Source of the DNA: Actinomycetospora lutea
Lineage (GTDB): Bacteria; Actinomycetota; Actinomycetes; Mycobacteriales; Pseudonocardiaceae
Assembly (NCBI RefSeq): GCF_028737205.1
Contig: NZ_JAQZAL010000011.1
Span: forward strand, 1-64,000
Direction: 5' to 3'
Length of the DNA: 64,000 bases
The first letter of the stretch is position 1. Every line of letters begins with the position of its first letter. This document shows positions 62,524 through 64,000 of the stretch, in pieces. The notes beneath the pieces are model-generated. The model did not search any database, had not been told where the DNA came from, and saw only the letters and a list, made by a program, of their open reading frames with translations. Made by a program: the position numbers and the translations under genes.

Positions 62524-63963
62524 ATGACCAGCACCACCGTTGCCGCGGAGCGCACCGTTTACCTCGACCGCCACGAGGTGTTCGCCCGCTTCGGCAGCTC
62601 CGAGGGCTCGGGGTGGCTGTTCGGCGCGCGGTGCGACCGTGTCGCCGAGGGCGCCGCGGTGAGCATGCGGCTGCCCGCGGCCGACGGCGCCGGCGACGGC
62701 CTGGAGATCCTCGGACGCTTCTCGCGCGTCGTGCCCGGCTCGCTGCTCGTCGTGGAGCACACGCAGCCGTGGCCGGGACGGCTGTGCGTGCGGTTCGGCT
62801 CGGCCGGCGTCGGACGGACGCGGGTGCGGGTCCGGGCCACCGTGCCGCCGGCGGGCGTGCAGTGGCTGCTGCACCGCCGCGGCGTGCCGCTGCCCGAACC
62901 GCCGGACGACGGCTCGGTCCGCGTCGGGGCGATCACCACCATGTCCGGCACCGGCGCGATCTACTCCGGCTCCGCCGAGGCCATGGCCGCGCTGGCGGTC
63001 GACGAGGTCAACGCCGACGGCGGCGTCGCCGGCCGGCGCCTCTCCCTGCTGACCGCCGACGACGGCACCGACGCCGAGCAGGCCGCCTTCGAGGCCCGCC
63101 GGATGGTCCGTCTGGGCTGCCGGGCCCTGTTCGTCAACACCACCTCGGCGAGCTTCGACGCGGTCCGCGCGGCCGTGGAGCGTACCGGCGTGCTGCTCGT
63201 GCACTCCGTCATCAACGAGGGCGGCGGCGGCTCGCCCACCGTCCTGCGCCTCGGCGAACGCCCTCGCGACCAGCTCGAGGCCCTGGTCGGTCCGACGATG
63301 CGCGCGACGGGTGGCCGACGGTGGTTCCTCGTCGGGCAGGACTACGTGTGGTCCCACGGCGCGCACCGCGACGCCCGCCGTGTGATCGACGCCGCGGGCG
63401 GACGGGTGGTCGGCGAGAAGCTGACCCCGCTGGGCACCACCGACTTCGACGCCATCGTCGAGGCGATCCCCCGGGCGGGCGCCGACCTCCTCCTCAGCTC
63501 GCTCGTCGGGGCCGACGAGGTGGCCTTCGAGCGCGCCGGCGTCCGGGCCGGGCTGCGCGACACGACGCGGACGGTGTCGCTCGTGCTCGACGAGGCGACG
63601 CTCGCGCACATGGGCGAGCACGCCGCCGAGGGCCTGCGGACGGCGCTGAGCTACTTCCAGGACGGCCCGGCCGCGGGCAACGCCGAGCTGCTCGCCCGCT
63701 ACACGGACGCGCGCGGCGCCTGGGCGCCGCCCGTCACCGCGCTCTCGGAGACCGTCTACGAGGCCATCCACCAGTACGCCCGCGTGCTGCACCGCGACCC
63801 CGACGCGTCGGCGGCGGCGCACGTCGCGGCGTGGCGCCGGCGACCCTCCCCGCGGCACGACGTCGTCGGGGACCGGGACCTGCTGGCTCCCCCGCTGTAC
63901 ACCGCCGAGGCCTCGCGCGCCTCCCTGGTCATCGACGGCGTCATCGCCCCGCCGTCGGCCTAG
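62524..63963 (+). CDS. Fusion of SRPBCC-like domain with periplasmic-binding-protein fold, cytoplasmic
   Basis: A 479-residue protein of unusual architecture. Residues 1-125 look like an SRPBCC/AHSA1 domain (YLDRHEVFARFGSSEGSGWL ... SLLVVEHTQPWPGR). Residues 131-479 are a type I binding-protein fold: VRVGAITTMSGTGAIYSGSA, EVNADGGVAGRRLSLLTADD, VGQDYVWSHGAHRDARRVID, PLGTTDFDAIVEAIPRAGAD. The second part is paralogous to the AmiC-like protein at 29600-30697. There is no signal peptide, so it is expected in the cytoplasm as a ligand sensor. The gene follows an ArsR regulator; it may relay a ligand signal to it. Confidence 0.8.
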   Translation: MTSTTVAAERTVYLDRHEVFARFGSSEGSGWLFGARCDRVAEGAAVSMRLPAADGAGDGLEILGRFSRVVPGSLLVVEHTQPWPGRLCVRFGSAGVGRTRVRVRATVPPAGVQWLLHRRGVPLPEPPDDGSVRVGAITTMSGTGAIYSGSAEAMAALAVDEVNADGGVAGRRLSLLTADDGTDAEQAAFEARRMVRLGCRALFVNTTSASFDAVRAAVERTGVLLVHSVINEGGGGSPTVLRLGERPRDQLEALVGPTMRATGGRRWFLVGQDYVWSHGAHRDARRVIDAAGGRVVGEKLTPLGTTDFDAIVEAIPRAGADLLLSSLVGADEVAFERAGVRAGLRDTTRTVSLVLDEATLAHMGEHAAEGLRTALSYFQDGPAAGNAELLARYTDARGAWAPPVTALSETVYEAIHQYARVLHRDPDASAAAHVAAWRRRPSPRHDVVGDRDLLAPPLYTAEASRASLVIDGVIAPPSA

Positions 63964-64000
63964 ATCACGCCCGACCTCGGCGGGAAGCAGGGTCACGGCC

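Overview
The window is very GC-rich, uses GTG starts and ATGA/GTGA overlaps freely, and carries families typical of mycothiol- and mycofactocin-using actinomycetes: a mycofactocin-type SDR, a DinB/DUF664 protein, F420/flavin LLM enzymes, SARP/AfsR regulators, a ScbR-like TetR and an Rv1733c-like membrane protein. The best guess is a Pseudonocardia-like member of the Pseudonocardiales. This is inferred from gene content only. No rRNA, tRNA, CRISPR array or intact insertion sequence was seen.

Layout. 0-8 kb holds metabolic and repair genes: three SDRs, YqeY, an ECF sigma factor coupled to an O6-alkylguanine transferase with a C-terminal Ada zinc domain, MsrA, DUF1684, a 2'-5' RNA ligase-like protein and an LLM enzyme. 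8-15 kb holds an AraC/VOC/short-UvrA set, a LysR/EamA pair, a frameshifted membrane gene, an Rv1733c-like protein and a cupin. 15-20 kb is a divergent catabolic cluster (cyclase-type hydrolase, ThDP decarboxylase, acyl-CoA ligase, LLM monooxygenase) with a perfect 18-bp palindrome in its shared promoter region. 20-29 kb looks like a recombined accessory island. It contains a remnant-rich 0.65-kb stretch, then two diverged copies of a divergent acetyltransferase/AfsR-like regulator pair. The first AfsR copy is broken by three frameshifts. Both intergenic regions carry 11-bp-spaced repeats like SARP operators. A decayed PhnD-like binding-protein fragment closes the island.

29-35.5 kb is a nitrile/amide theme: MarR, a cytosolic AmiC-like sensor, an FmdB zinc ribbon, an AmiS/UreI channel and formamidase. 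It is followed by the wreck of a cobalt nitrile hydratase locus, with truncated alpha-subunit and CbtB genes joined back to back and an intact accessory gene. 35.5-45 kb has an acyl-CoA ligase/SDR operon opposite a TetR gene with a three-site operator array, a NarL-type two-component system behind an IdeR-like box, and a three-gene Fe(III) ABC importer. 45-49.5 kb holds an HpcH aldolase and envelope-sugar genes (epimerase, GT2, GT-C, GtrA-like). 49.5-55.3 kb holds NUDIX, PPK2, a ScbR-like TetR, a GntR/UTRA regulator directly followed by a NodA-like N-acyltransferase, and an SDR. 55-61 kb is a GntR-controlled operon (MFS permease, split transketolase, SDR) with a striking nested-palindrome operator. 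61-64 kb has a DUF4239 protein and an ArsR regulator followed by an unusual fusion of an SRPBCC-like domain with a periplasmic-binding-protein fold that has no signal peptide.

Many genes have a TAnnnT -10-like hexamer only 6-8 nt before the start codon, so leaderless transcription appears common here. The strongest leads for new biology are the SRPBCC-PBP fusion behind ArsR, the NodA homologue without nod genes, the duplicated acetyltransferase/AfsR module with SARP-like operators, and the nitrile hydratase/CbtB deletion junction.
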